Shown piece after piece: positions 16,809-24,244 of a DNA stretch of 36,695 bases. The DNA lies in assembly GCA_964349045.1 (NCBI GenBank), contig CAYGFI010000029.1, forward strand, positions 1 to 36,695, written 5' to 3'. This DNA comes from JACJXF01 sp964349045 (GTDB lineage Bacteria > Bacteroidota > Bacteroidia > Bacteroidales > GCA-2748055). Position numbers and translations under genes: made by a program. Positions within the stretch are counted from its first letter, which is position 1, and every line of letters starts with the position of its first letter. The notes under the pieces were generated by a model. The model did not search any database. It was not told where the DNA came from and saw only the letters and a program-made list of their open reading frames with translations.

Positions 16809-16839
16809 TAAATTTGTCAATAAGTAAAATACGGAGACC
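16809..16839 (+). promoter_or_regulatory. Candidate promoter -7 element and RBS of the toxin-antitoxin pair
   Basis: TAAATTTG at 16809-16816 fits TAnnTTTG. A transcript starting about 7 bases later would have a leader of about 17 bases, including GGAGA before the ATG at 16840. I see no good -33 TTTG at the right distance. Confidence 0.4.
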
Positions 16840-17055
16840 ATGACAGAGATAAAAAAAATATTAAAACTTAGTGTAGATGAACGGATACACTTGGTACAGA
16901 CTATCTGGGATAGCATTGCAATTGAAACTGAAATATCAGATATAAGTACTGAACATAAAAAAATAATTGATGAGCGCTTAAAAGCCCACAAAAATAATCC
17001 CATTGATATAGTTAGTTGGGAAGAGGTCAAAAAAAGCGCAAAAAAGATTTTATGA
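16840..17055 (+). CDS. Addiction-module antitoxin (RelB/ParD-like, TIGR02574 type)
   Basis: The protein has 71 residues. The pattern LSVDERIHLVQTIWDSIA and the C-terminal VSWEEVKKSAKKIL match the 'putative addiction module component' family, in which the N-terminal half is helical and the tail wraps around a ParE-type toxin. It overlaps the toxin by 4 bases (ATGA), the usual translational coupling. It is expected to neutralise the toxin and repress its own operon. Confidence 0.85.
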   Translation: MTEIKKILKLSVDERIHLVQTIWDSIAIETEISDISTEHKKIIDERLKAHKNNPIDIVSWEEVKKSAKKIL

Positions 17056-17357
17056 AATTCTTAGTAGAATTTAGAATTGAAGCTCAAAAGGATATTCTGG
17101 AAGCAATTGCATGGTATGAAAAGAATCGTGCAGGACTGGGTGATGAGTTTTTAATTGCAATAGAAAACGAAAAACATTTTATTGAACAAAATCCTTATTA
17201 TTACGAAGATAAATATAAAGGAATCAGAAGAGCTATTACAAAAAGGTTTCCCTACATTTTATACTTTAAAATTGAATCTGAATCCAAGGTTCTGGTTTAT
17301 GCCGTTCTACACATGAAAAGAAGCTCCAGACTTTGGAAAGAAAGGGTTCAAAAATAG
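17052..17357 (+). CDS. ParE/RelE-superfamily toxin
   Basis: The protein has 101 residues, starting at ATG 17052, which overlaps the antitoxin stop. The longer in-frame start at 17016 is rejected because it lies inside the antitoxin gene. EFRIEAQKDILEAIAWYEKN, GLGDEFL, IRRAITKRFPYILYF and VLHMKRSSRLWKER are the family pattern of ParE-type plasmid-stabilisation toxins, including the final Arg. The target (gyrase or ribosome-bound mRNA) cannot be told from sequence. The frame continues past the stop directly into the RHS tip (TAG, then ICELYDYGARFYDP), which shows that the pair was inserted into, or left beside, an RHS gene. Confidence 0.85.
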   Translation: MKFLVEFRIEAQKDILEAIAWYEKNRAGLGDEFLIAIENEKHFIEQNPYYYEDKYKGIRRAITKRFPYILYFKIESESKVLVYAVLHMKRSSRLWKERVQK

Positions 17358-17366
17358 ATTTGTGAG

Positions 17367-18104
17367 TTGTATGATTACGGGGCCAGGTTTTACGATCCCC
17401 AAATCGGGAGGTGGCATAGTGTTGACCCATTGGCGGAAAATGGATTTTCTTTATCTCCCTACAATTATGTAAATAACAATCCCATAAGAAATATTGATCC
17501 TGATGGAAATTGGTTCTGGGAAAGTAAAGAAATTCGAAATGCAAGAAAAACCGCAAGGAAGACTGGAGGCGAGTTTCATAGATGGAGAAATAATGAGACA
17601 AAATATTATTCAATTACCTACAATTCTCATAAAGGAGGTGATGGACTTGGCGAAGCAACTACTCGAACTGTAGTTTATTCGAAAGATAATAATAGTTGGA
17701 AATTAAAAAATGGGATTCCTTACTATTCAACTAATAGTAAGGGAGGGGAATCAGGTCTGCCCTCTGAAAATCAAGAAGAGGGGGTTGATATGAGTGAATT
17801 TTCACCTTCACCCTTTAATATTGGAAACCTTTTTGACTTCTTTAAAATGATAGGAATCAAAGGTAAACAGAAAGATGAAAATAATAAACAAACTTCTGAT
17901 GAGAAAATAAAGGAGAAAACAGGAGATCAAACCAAAGCCAATGGTCAGCCAAAAGATAGTATTAATGTAACTGTTACAAGGTGGAAACAAATGTTTTCAT
18001 GGGAAAGTAAGGATAGAAGTGGCGTTCCTGTCACACTAAAAATTCATCGAAAAGATTCGGCAAAAGTTGTTGATCAATATAATAATACGGTTAATGACAA
18101 TTAA
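17367..18104 (+). pseudogene. Orphan C-terminal tip of an RHS protein with a candidate toxin domain
   Basis: The sequence opens with the RHS core motif YDYGARFYDPQIGRWHSVDP, then YNYVNNNPIRNIDPDG. This normally lies at the junction between the RHS shell and a variable toxin. The following 195 residues (about 51-245) are polar, with a Lys/Glu-rich linker (about 165-195). I cannot assign them to a toxin family. No ATG or ribosome site precedes the core motif; the only in-frame start is TTG 17367. It is therefore likely an orphan tip left after loss of the RHS body, or a cassette for recombination into an intact RHS gene elsewhere. The partner gene follows 6 bp downstream. Confidence 0.65.
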
Positions 18105-18110
18105 CAATAT

Positions 18111-18497
18111 ATGAAAAATAGAATACTTATATATGCTGCTTTACTGGCGCTTATCTTGTTAAATATCATAACATTATCTTTGCTTCTTTATGAGAAAAGA
18201 AATAATCGAATCATCGAGGATAGTGAACAACACACAGAATCCTTGGCATATAGGTCTGTAGTTGTTGCTAAAAATAACAGAATAAAACTTGGTGAGGAAT
18301 ACATTGCCAATGTATTTTTGTGTGTAATTGATTCAACAAATCTACCAACCGTGTTAGTAAATGATTCATTAGATCTCATTAACCCTAGATTTGAATCATT
18401 GAAAGATACGGTCTCTTATAATACATTCTACCAAACTTACATATACAGATTCACCCCTACTGCTACTGGTGAGTATAAATGGAGGGGATTATATTGA
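18111..18497 (+). pseudogene. Membrane-anchored partner of the RHS tip, frameshifted (GldM-like pattern)
   Basis: The 128 residues have one N-terminal membrane segment (about 6-27, IYAALLALILLNIITLSLLL). The outer part contains KLGEEYIANVFLCVIDSTN and YRFTPTATGEYKWRG, a beta-rich pattern resembling the repeating domains of GldM/PorM-type proteins. The frame stops at 18497. A one-base shift near the GGGG run at about 18482-18486 opens a continuation, IILKKQGDGLDSLFFIMNYL, to a TAG at 18554-18556. That continuation is the kind of ending expected after GEYKW(K)G. The gene is therefore either broken, switchable, or mis-sequenced at one base. Its place behind an RHS tip suggests an immunity role, but GldM similarity argues for caution. 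Confidence 0.5.
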
Positions 18498-18614
18498 AAA
18501 AGCAAGGAGACGGACTTGATAGTTTATTTTTTATTATGAATTATTTGGTCGAATAGTCAGGGAATTTGGTAGCATAGAATAGTTTGAGTAAACGCTAACT
18601 GCGAGGTTTTTTCA

Positions 18615-18932
18615 TTACCCGGCGAGTTGCCTATGAACATTATCTTTAAACAGGAACGAATCCAAAAACTCCTTAACCAACCGTTTTTTATCATCCGGTA
18701 ATTTTTCCACTTTTTTAAACATGATCAGCAGTTCATTATCGGTGATCGTGTTTTCTGCTTTATCCTGCAGGGTTGCGTTGATTAAATAATCCGGTGAAGC
18801 ATCCAAAGCCTGGGCTATCCTGTTAAGCACTTCGGCCGAAGGCTTAGCGTCCCCTCTTTCATACCTTCCAATATTACTGTAATGCACATTTGAAATCTTT
18901 GCAGTGAAAGTCAATATATGCCGGAAGAACAA
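18615..18932 (-). pseudogene. XRE-family regulator lacking its first HTH helices
   Basis: From KISNVHYSNIGRYERGDAKP through SAEVLNRIAQALDASPDYLI to the C-terminal LPDDKKRLVKEFLDSFLFK, it matches the same about 115-residue family as the remnant at 16133. The first part (usual opening, GxRIKxLRxxxxLTQxELA) is missing. In its place is LFFRHILTFTA starting at TTG 18932, with a stop codon just upstream. It is probably a 5'-truncated, inactive gene, though a shortened protein could be made. Confidence 0.65.
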
Positions 18933-18970
18933 TTATACGGCTTCATCTAAATCAAAATAAACTATAATAT

Positions 18971-19003
18971 GTTACCCTAAATGGTAACTTTATTTTATAT
19001 TTG
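18971..19003 (+). promoter_or_regulatory. HigBA promoter and operator
   Basis: The inverted repeat GTTACC (18971-18976) / GGTAAC (18983-18988) is a likely HigA operator. TATATTTG at 18996-19003 is a perfect TAnnTTTG -7 element. It ends 6 bases before the ATG at 19010, so transcription would start at or next to the start codon. No Shine-Dalgarno sequence is seen, which suggests a leaderless message. Confidence 0.55.
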
Positions 19004-19009
19004 CATTCA

Positions 19010-19321
19010 ATGAGAGTAATAAAAGAAAAAACGCTCACTGATTATTGTAGTCAGAGAAAATTCAGATTGGCAGCAGAGCCAATGAAAGCATGGGTGTGTG
19101 AAGCAAAGCACTCGGATTGGAATTCTGCTAATGAATTAAAACTGAAATTCAGAAATGCCAGCATTATCAGTTCAAAGAGAGTGGTGTTTAATATCAAAGG
19201 AAACGATTACAGATTAATTGTTGACATTGAATATAAGTTAAAGATTGTATTTATTGTTTGGTTTGGTACACACGAGGATTATGATAAAATAGATGCAAAA
19301 ACAATACGTTATGAAAACTAA
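19010..19321 (+). CDS. higB: HigB-type mRNA interferase toxin
   Basis: The protein has 103 residues, starting at ATG 19010. KTLTDYCSQRKFRLAAEPMK, then DWNSANELKLKF, ISSKRVVFNIKGNDYRLI, IVFIVWFGTHEDYDKID and the final KTIRYEN fit the HigB_toxin family (RelE fold, ribosome-dependent mRNA cleavage). It overlaps HigA by 11 bp. Toxin-first order is the mark of HigBA systems. Confidence 0.9.
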   Translation: MRVIKEKTLTDYCSQRKFRLAAEPMKAWVCEAKHSDWNSANELKLKFRNASIISSKRVVFNIKGNDYRLIVDIEYKLKIVFIVWFGTHEDYDKIDAKTIRYEN

Positions 19322-19775
19322 AATACTAAAGACAGAGGAGGAATATAATACCGCTTGCGAAAGGGTTTATGAGCTGATTAACTCCACAGAGAATGTCATT
19401 GAACCTGAAAGTCCAAAGGGTGAAGAATTAGAACTTTTATCCCTGCTTATTGAAAAGTATGAGCAGGAACATTACCAGATGAACGCCCCGGATCCGGTAG
19501 AAGCGATAAAGTTCAGGATGGACCAGATGAATTTAAGGCAACAGGATATAGCTCCCTTGTTTGGGGGTAAAACCCGGGTATCAGAAGTGTTAAACGGGAA
19601 AAGGGCATTAACCTTAAAGATGATTACCTTGTTGAACAGATATCTTGGTATCCCGCTGGAATCATTGATCAGCGGAAATAAGGAAATTAAGCTTGAGGCT
19701 GAGAATAAAGATAAGCTTCTTAAAATATCATCCATCCGGGAATACCTGAAAGGATCCCGTGTTGCTATGATATGA
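19311..19775 (+). CDS. higA: HigA-type antitoxin (XRE domain)
   Basis: The 154-residue version starts at ATG 19311 inside the end of HigB; an upstream in-frame ATG at 19293 is less likely. The N-terminal half is a toxin-binding helical region (TEEEYNTACERVYELINS, EELELLSLLIEKYEQEH). The C-terminal half is a helix-turn-helix (RMDQMNLRQQDIAPLFGGKT, VSEVLNGKRALTLKMITLLN). It should bind HigB and repress the operon through the inverted repeat at 18971-18988. Confidence 0.9.
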   Translation: MKTKILKTEEEYNTACERVYELINSTENVIEPESPKGEELELLSLLIEKYEQEHYQMNAPDPVEAIKFRMDQMNLRQQDIAPLFGGKTRVSEVLNGKRALTLKMITLLNRYLGIPLESLISGNKEIKLEAENKDKLLKISSIREYLKGSRVAMI

Positions 19776-19792
19776 ACCTCATTTTTATTGAA

Positions 19793-19979
19793 ATGCACAA
19801 ATTATTACTAATTCACACAGAAATACTTAAGAAACCTAATCGGCTGGAAAGCAAAGATGCTGGATGTAAAAATTTTATTGCTCTTTGAATACCTTAAACA
19901 ACTTGAAAAAGCTAAAAAAGAATTAAATCCATCTAAGAAGCGTCCAGGAATAGGGTTAAAGACTGACAAAATCCTATAG
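19793..19979 (+). pseudogene. Frameshifted C-terminal remnant of an ORF6N-type DNA-binding protein
   Basis: Bases 19793-19864 read MHKLLLIHTEILKKPNRLES and KDAG. After a frameshift, bases from about 19860 to the TAG at 19977 read LDVKILLLFEYLKQLEKAKK and end KKRPGIGLKTDKIL. The order (L)IHxEILKK..LE......IxLIFEYLKQL...RxxIGxK is the usual end of ORF6N-domain proteins. The N-terminal DNA-binding domain is absent. Confidence 0.55.
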
Positions 19980-20014
19980 TTCCATGAAGCACTATTTCAA
20001 AGCAAAAGGATAAT

Positions 20015-21496
20015 TTATTTCGCCCAAACCGGCAACCTCGTCTCCAGATTCAATATCGGTATAATAATAAAATACAAAATAAGGGTCAGTACTACCAGGC
20101 TGATAAGTTTCAGCCAGAACCCGCATTTCACCATTTCAGAAACGCTGACTTTCTCACTGGCAAATATCACGGTATTCGGACCGGTTCCGGCAGGCATCAT
20201 GAAGGCAAAAGTACTGGCAAACGTGGCCGGAATCATTAATAACAGGGGATTGGTTTGCCCAGCGATGGCTATGCTCGCTAAAACCGGTAAAAAGATATTC
20301 GCTGTGGCTGTATTTGAGTTAATTTCTGTGAAAAATAAGATAAATCCCACTACAATAACCAACACGATCCAAAATGGGAATGCACTGATAAAAGCAAGCT
20401 GATTGCCCATCCAGGATGCTAACCCGGTTGACTGAAATCCGGCTGCAATAGCATAGCCGCCTCCAACAATCATCACCACTCCCCATGGAATCTGGCTTGC
20501 CGATTTCCAGTCGAGTAGTCTTTTCCCTTTACCGTCTGGCAGGGCAAACAAAAATATTGCCGAAGCCATCGCAACCGTGCTGTCATGAACATAATTTTGC
20601 AGTCCGAGTAACTCACTCCAGCCGGGAATTTTTACCCGTCCAAATACTAAATCATCTCTGAAAATCCAGGCAAGGGTTGTGATGGCAAAAACCCACATCA
20701 CCCGCTTCTCGACTGCATTCATTTTCCCCAGTGAATGCAATTCGTTTTTAACAATCTCGTGGCTGCCGGCTATGCTTCCCTGAATTTTAAAATATTTTAC
20801 CAGGTAAAACCAGACTATGGGAAGAAAAATTATGGTGACCGGCAAGCCAATTTTTAACCAGTCAAGAAAACTTATGGTTGGAGCATCCGGAAAAAGATTT
20901 CCCATGATTCCCAGAAAAATAAGATTCGTTGGTGAACCAATCAGGGTGGCAACTCCGCCAATACTCGCAGAATAAGCTGTAGCCAGCATCATTGCGGTAG
21001 AAAAAGAAGTCTTTCTGCCAGCCTCTGCTTCATCCCTTGTGGTAATTGCAAGGGCAATAGGCAGCATTAATAAAGCAGTGGTAACATTGGCAATGCACAT
21101 AGAAATAAATGCGGTGGCAATCATCAGACTTAACATCAGCTTTTGCCTGCTTGTACCAAGAAGGCTCATAAGAACCAGGGCTATCCGCTTATGCAGATTG
21201 GAACTTTCAATTGCTTTTGCAAGAAGAAATCCTGCAAGCATCATTAAAACATAGTTGTGACCATAATTTTCTGCTGTCTGGGCAGCAGGTAGAACCCTGA
21301 GCATCGGGTATAATACCAGCGGTAAAAAAGCGGTGGCATAAACAGGGATTGATTCGGCAATCCACCAGACCGTCATTAACGAAACTACTGCCATCGCATT
21401 CTTTGCCTCTGTAGACATTCCCGGAGGATTTGGAAGTAAAAGAATTACGAGGAAAATAATAAGTCCGGTTAGTAAGCCTATATATTTTCTAGTCAT
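20015..21496 (-). CDS. DASS/SLC13-family anion symporter
   Basis: The protein has 493 residues with about 11-12 hydrophobic segments. Family signatures are TVWWIAESIPVYATAFLPLV, ANVTTALLMLPI (136-147), SIGGVATLIGSPTNL (178-192) and TEINSNTATANIFLPVL, with the second SNT motif at 394-396. The first substrate motif is ANV rather than SNT, which may shift specificity. The family imports dicarboxylates, citrate or sulfate with sodium. The gene stands alone. Start ATG 21496; a strong hairpin lies upstream at 21725. Confidence 0.88.
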   Translation of the reverse strand: MTRKYIGLLTGLIIFLVILLLPNPPGMSTEAKNAMAVVSLMTVWWIAESIPVYATAFLPLVLYPMLRVLPAAQTAENYGHNYVLMMLAGFLLAKAIESSNLHKRIALVLMSLLGTSRQKLMLSLMIATAFISMCIANVTTALLMLPIALAITTRDEAEAGRKTSFSTAMMLATAYSASIGGVATLIGSPTNLIFLGIMGNLFPDAPTISFLDWLKIGLPVTIIFLPIVWFYLVKYFKIQGSIAGSHEIVKNELHSLGKMNAVEKRVMWVFAITTLAWIFRDDLVFGRVKIPGWSELLGLQNYVHDSTVAMASAIFLFALPDGKGKRLLDWKSASQIPWGVVMIVGGGYAIAAGFQSTGLASWMGNQLAFISAFPFWIVLVIVVGFILFFTEINSNTATANIFLPVLASIAIAGQTNPLLLMIPATFASTFAFMMPAGTGPNTVIFASEKVSVSEMVKCGFWLKLISLVVLTLILYFIIIPILNLETRLPVWAK

Positions 21497-21819
21497 CGTA
21501 TTCCAATAATATTCGATTTATATTTTGTAAAAGGGAGGAACGGTTCTTACTAAACTTTTATCACTTTATGAATTCTCCGAAACTATAAATGTCAATGAAT
21601 TACCCCGAGGCAGAGCCATTGGGGTATCAAATGGAATTCTTAGCTTCCGACACAGATGGCAGCGAAATTAAACCACTACCTTCTCGTCCGCCGAATCCGC
21701 CTGAAACGGAGAAGGTGGATTAAAAAGAAGTTAACTGAAACAATATCAGTTAACTTCTTCCATTCAGAACCAATAGAATAATCCTTATAAACCTAAATTA
21801 AAAAAAGTCTATGTAAATG
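21497..21819. other. Intergenic region with repeat-like hairpins
   Basis: No gene seen in 323 bp. It holds a hairpin TACCCC/GGGGTA at 21601-21626. It also has a G+C-rich patch (TCCGCCTGAAACGGA near 21700) similar to that at 2250-2273, which suggests a dispersed genomic repeat. Confidence 0.5.
21725..21759. terminator. Strong hairpin, likely terminator of the small lipoprotein gene
   Basis: AAGAAGTTAACTGA at 21725-21738 pairs perfectly with TCAGTTAACTTCTT at 21746-21759 around a 7-base loop. It lies 60 bases past the lipoprotein stop on the minus strand, where the A-run at 21721-21726 reads as T's. Confidence 0.65.
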
Positions 21820-22584
21820 CTATTCGTAATAAGTGAAAGCATAATCTTCCTGCCATCCGTCACCAGCACGAACCATCGTTGCAGGTCTGTTTTTAGCATC
21901 GAAAGTATAGGTAATAGTTGTGGTTTTCTTGTTTACCTCATCACCGGGATTCCAGTACTCAAGGAAATCAACCAGCTTTTTACTGGGCTTTCCAAAGAGG
22001 TTTCCAACGGTTTTCCAGTTTGAATCCACGGCATTTGCCTGCTGAATGTCATTTACATTATCACCGGCGGTGTAGGTAAATGTTTTGTAACGGTTTGCTA
22101 CTCCGTCATCACCATAGCGGGTGTGCTTGGTTACATTTCCATTAGTGATTTCCACATCAAATTTGTTGTGATCAGCACCACCCCAATGTTCAATGATCTT
22201 GATGAGATAACCATCTGCATTATATTCATACGCAGCCCACTCGTCATCGCTCCACCATTCTTTGGTAACGCGCCCACTGGCATCCAGATCATAGGTAGTT
22301 GGCCAATCTTCTTTGGTTATGGTCAGTTTGCCACTAACTGAATAATCATAAGTAAAGGTGTCAACCAACTCACCCTCCCAGGTATTCTTAATACCGGTAA
22401 TTTTTTTGCCGGCATCATACATGAATTCATAACCTTCAACCCCATCGCCATAATCAACAGTAATGGTTTTAATCAGAGAAGCTTGTACGGTTTTATCATC
22501 ATCATCATTATCATCCTTTTTGCAGGAGAAAACGACAGCTGCAAGTAATACAGCCAAACCCAGAAATAACAGATTTTTTTTCAT
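21820..22584 (-). CDS. Small lipoprotein with YD/RHS-like repeats
   Basis: The protein has 254 residues and a lipobox VVFSC (Cys21), followed by an acidic linker (KKDDNDDDDK). The mature part is made of short repeats with Tyr at regular places: YDAGKKITGIKN, TYDLDASGRVTKEWW, YEYNADGYLIKIIEHW, YTFDAKNRPATMVR. These resemble the YD beta-hairpins of RHS proteins and the DUF4595-type lipoproteins of Bacteroidota. No enzymatic motif is seen. It lies between the DASS gene and the end of the large operon but is separated from both by gaps over 100 bp. Function unknown; outer-membrane anchoring is likely. Confidence 0.7.
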   Translation of the reverse strand: MKKNLLFLGLAVLLAAVVFSCKKDDNDDDDKTVQASLIKTITVDYGDGVEGYEFMYDAGKKITGIKNTWEGELVDTFTYDYSVSGKLTITKEDWPTTYDLDASGRVTKEWWSDDEWAAYEYNADGYLIKIIEHWGGADHNKFDVEITNGNVTKHTRYGDDGVANRYKTFTYTAGDNVNDIQQANAVDSNWKTVGNLFGKPSKKLVDFLEYWNPGDEVNKKTTTITYTFDAKNRPATMVRAGDGWQEDYAFTYYE

Positions 22585-22698
22585 AATAAAATTGTTTAGT
22601 TAATAGAAAGATTATGTTTAAAAAATTTAATAATAATTTAATTACCAATTCCTTATCGTTTTTATTTATTCATAATTTTTAGTTTAAGTTTATGTTAT

Positions 22699-24240
22699 CT
22701 ATTTATGGATTTTATCTTGTGTAAAAATCAAAGCATCATAAAGTCCGGATAAAAACCAATCAAATCCTCCCTCACCCTCCCTGACCCGGTATTCATGATA
22801 CAGATCAGATTCACGGAAAAGGATATGCAAAAAACCATTTTCCACAAAATATTTTCCTTTATCCGGTGAATCAATATAATACCATGTCCTTGTTCTAATC
22901 TTCCTGTCACTATCTTTAAGGACCTTTTCAGCATACTTATAATCGGGATTCCCATCAAAAATCGCACATGATGTGAATTGCAAAGAATCAAGACATAGTT
23001 TCAGCGCATTATTTCCTGATTTTCCATAAGCGATAATTGCCCTGAATCTATAACCTTTCCTTATGCGATAATCACTTTCTGTTTCAGAGATAACCTTCCT
23101 AATGTCAGTATTTTCATTAATAAAAACAACTATCAAGGGAGGCAGGCTTCCGGTTTCTATGCTGCCACCAACCAGGCTGCCGATTTTTTCATTTTCAGTC
23201 ATGCTAAAATCTCCCATGAAATATACAACCGGATAGTTACGGTTTGTATAATTATATTCATCGGGAAGAATTATACAAAAAGATTTTTTAATAATACTAT
23301 TTGCAGGTTTACCTTTTTTCGGGGGATGGGTAACCTGAACATCACCACGATACTTTTTACCGTCAAAGGCATCACTTATGAAACGAAGTCCGTTTGGGAT
23401 TGCCTCCCTCCAGTAAACAAATTCATGCCCCCCGTTTCTAACCCTGAATTCATGAGGGAAAGACTTGTTTCTCATCAGGATATGTAATTCCTCATTACTG
23501 CGGCACAAAGTCTGTTCATCATCTCCGTTATCGATATAAATTTTCAAATCGCTATACTTCTGTAAATCAGTGGTTTCAATAATATGAAACGGGTAGTTTT
23601 CCTTATAATAATCCGTTATCCTGTCCTCCCCGACTTTTCCCACTCCTCCGAATAAACGGCCCCATTGCTGATCCCATTCTGCCGCGTCTTCCTTAATATA
23701 TTGGGCATCGGTGCGGATTGAAATACTAAGAGGTACTGAAACAGTAAAAATGTCAGGATGCTTTAAGGGTATCAACAGGGCTCCAAAACCTCCCATACTA
23801 TAACCCATCAGCGCTCTTTGATGCTTGCCCGGAACGGTCCGGAATAAACTGTCAATTAAAGGTACAAGTTCTTTAGTAAACATATCCTGGTACAAAAATG
23901 TACCTGCATGATCATTCACATAATAATTCCTGAAACCCTGGGCCATTATAAAAATCATCGGGATTATTTCCCTGTTTTTTATTAACCTGTCTGCAGCCTG
24001 GGTTATCCTTCCATATTCAAGCCAGGATGACTCATCATCTCCTAATCCGTGAAGAAGGTAAACAACAGGATAACTGTTTTTTGTCCTGAAATAATCCATC
24101 GGAAGACTTACCGAATATTTTACATCCTGGTTCAGTATCTTGCTGTAAAAACTGATACTTTCCTGAACACGGACATTGTTCCCTGCAAACAGAATCTGAA
24201 GGGGCAAAAGAACAGTAAATAAAAGAAAGATCCGCTTCAT
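22699..24240 (-). CDS. Exported tandem esterase-fold protein, second domain degenerate (operon gene 8)
   Basis: The protein has 513 residues with a signal peptide ending near LFA (19). Domain 1 (about 25-295) is an esterase-D-type alpha/beta-hydrolase (PF00756) with VVYLLHGLGDDESSW, nucleophile Ser148 in MGYSMGG, the acid in DNGDDE (240-241) and His272 in GGHEFVYW. Domain 2 (about 310-513) repeats the fold: YPVVYFMGDFS, AYGKSGNNALK with Ser408, and YYIDSPDKGKY. Where the catalytic His should be it has GEGGFDWF (Phe493). Domain 2 therefore keeps a serine but not the triad and probably binds rather than cleaves. Family members cleave acetyl or feruloyl esters of glycans. The start is 4 bp from the preceding gene's stop. 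Confidence 0.85.
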   Translation of the reverse strand: MKRIFLLFTVLLPLQILFAGNNVRVQESISFYSKILNQDVKYSVSLPMDYFRTKNSYPVVYLLHGLGDDESSWLEYGRITQAADRLIKNREIIPMIFIMAQGFRNYYVNDHAGTFLYQDMFTKELVPLIDSLFRTVPGKHQRALMGYSMGGFGALLIPLKHPDIFTVSVPLSISIRTDAQYIKEDAAEWDQQWGRLFGGVGKVGEDRITDYYKENYPFHIIETTDLQKYSDLKIYIDNGDDEQTLCRSNEELHILMRNKSFPHEFRVRNGGHEFVYWREAIPNGLRFISDAFDGKKYRGDVQVTHPPKKGKPANSIIKKSFCIILPDEYNYTNRNYPVVYFMGDFSMTENEKIGSLVGGSIETGSLPPLIVVFINENTDIRKVISETESDYRIRKGYRFRAIIAYGKSGNNALKLCLDSLQFTSCAIFDGNPDYKYAEKVLKDSDRKIRTRTWYYIDSPDKGKYFVENGFLHILFRESDLYHEYRVREGEGGFDWFLSGLYDALIFTQDKIHK

Positions 24241-24244
24241 TAAT

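Noticed and set aside
15469..20010. Attachment-site repeats of the tRNA-Glu 3' end
   Set aside because: I looked for a second copy of the tRNA 3' end across the accessory strip and found none, and there is no integrase gene in the window.
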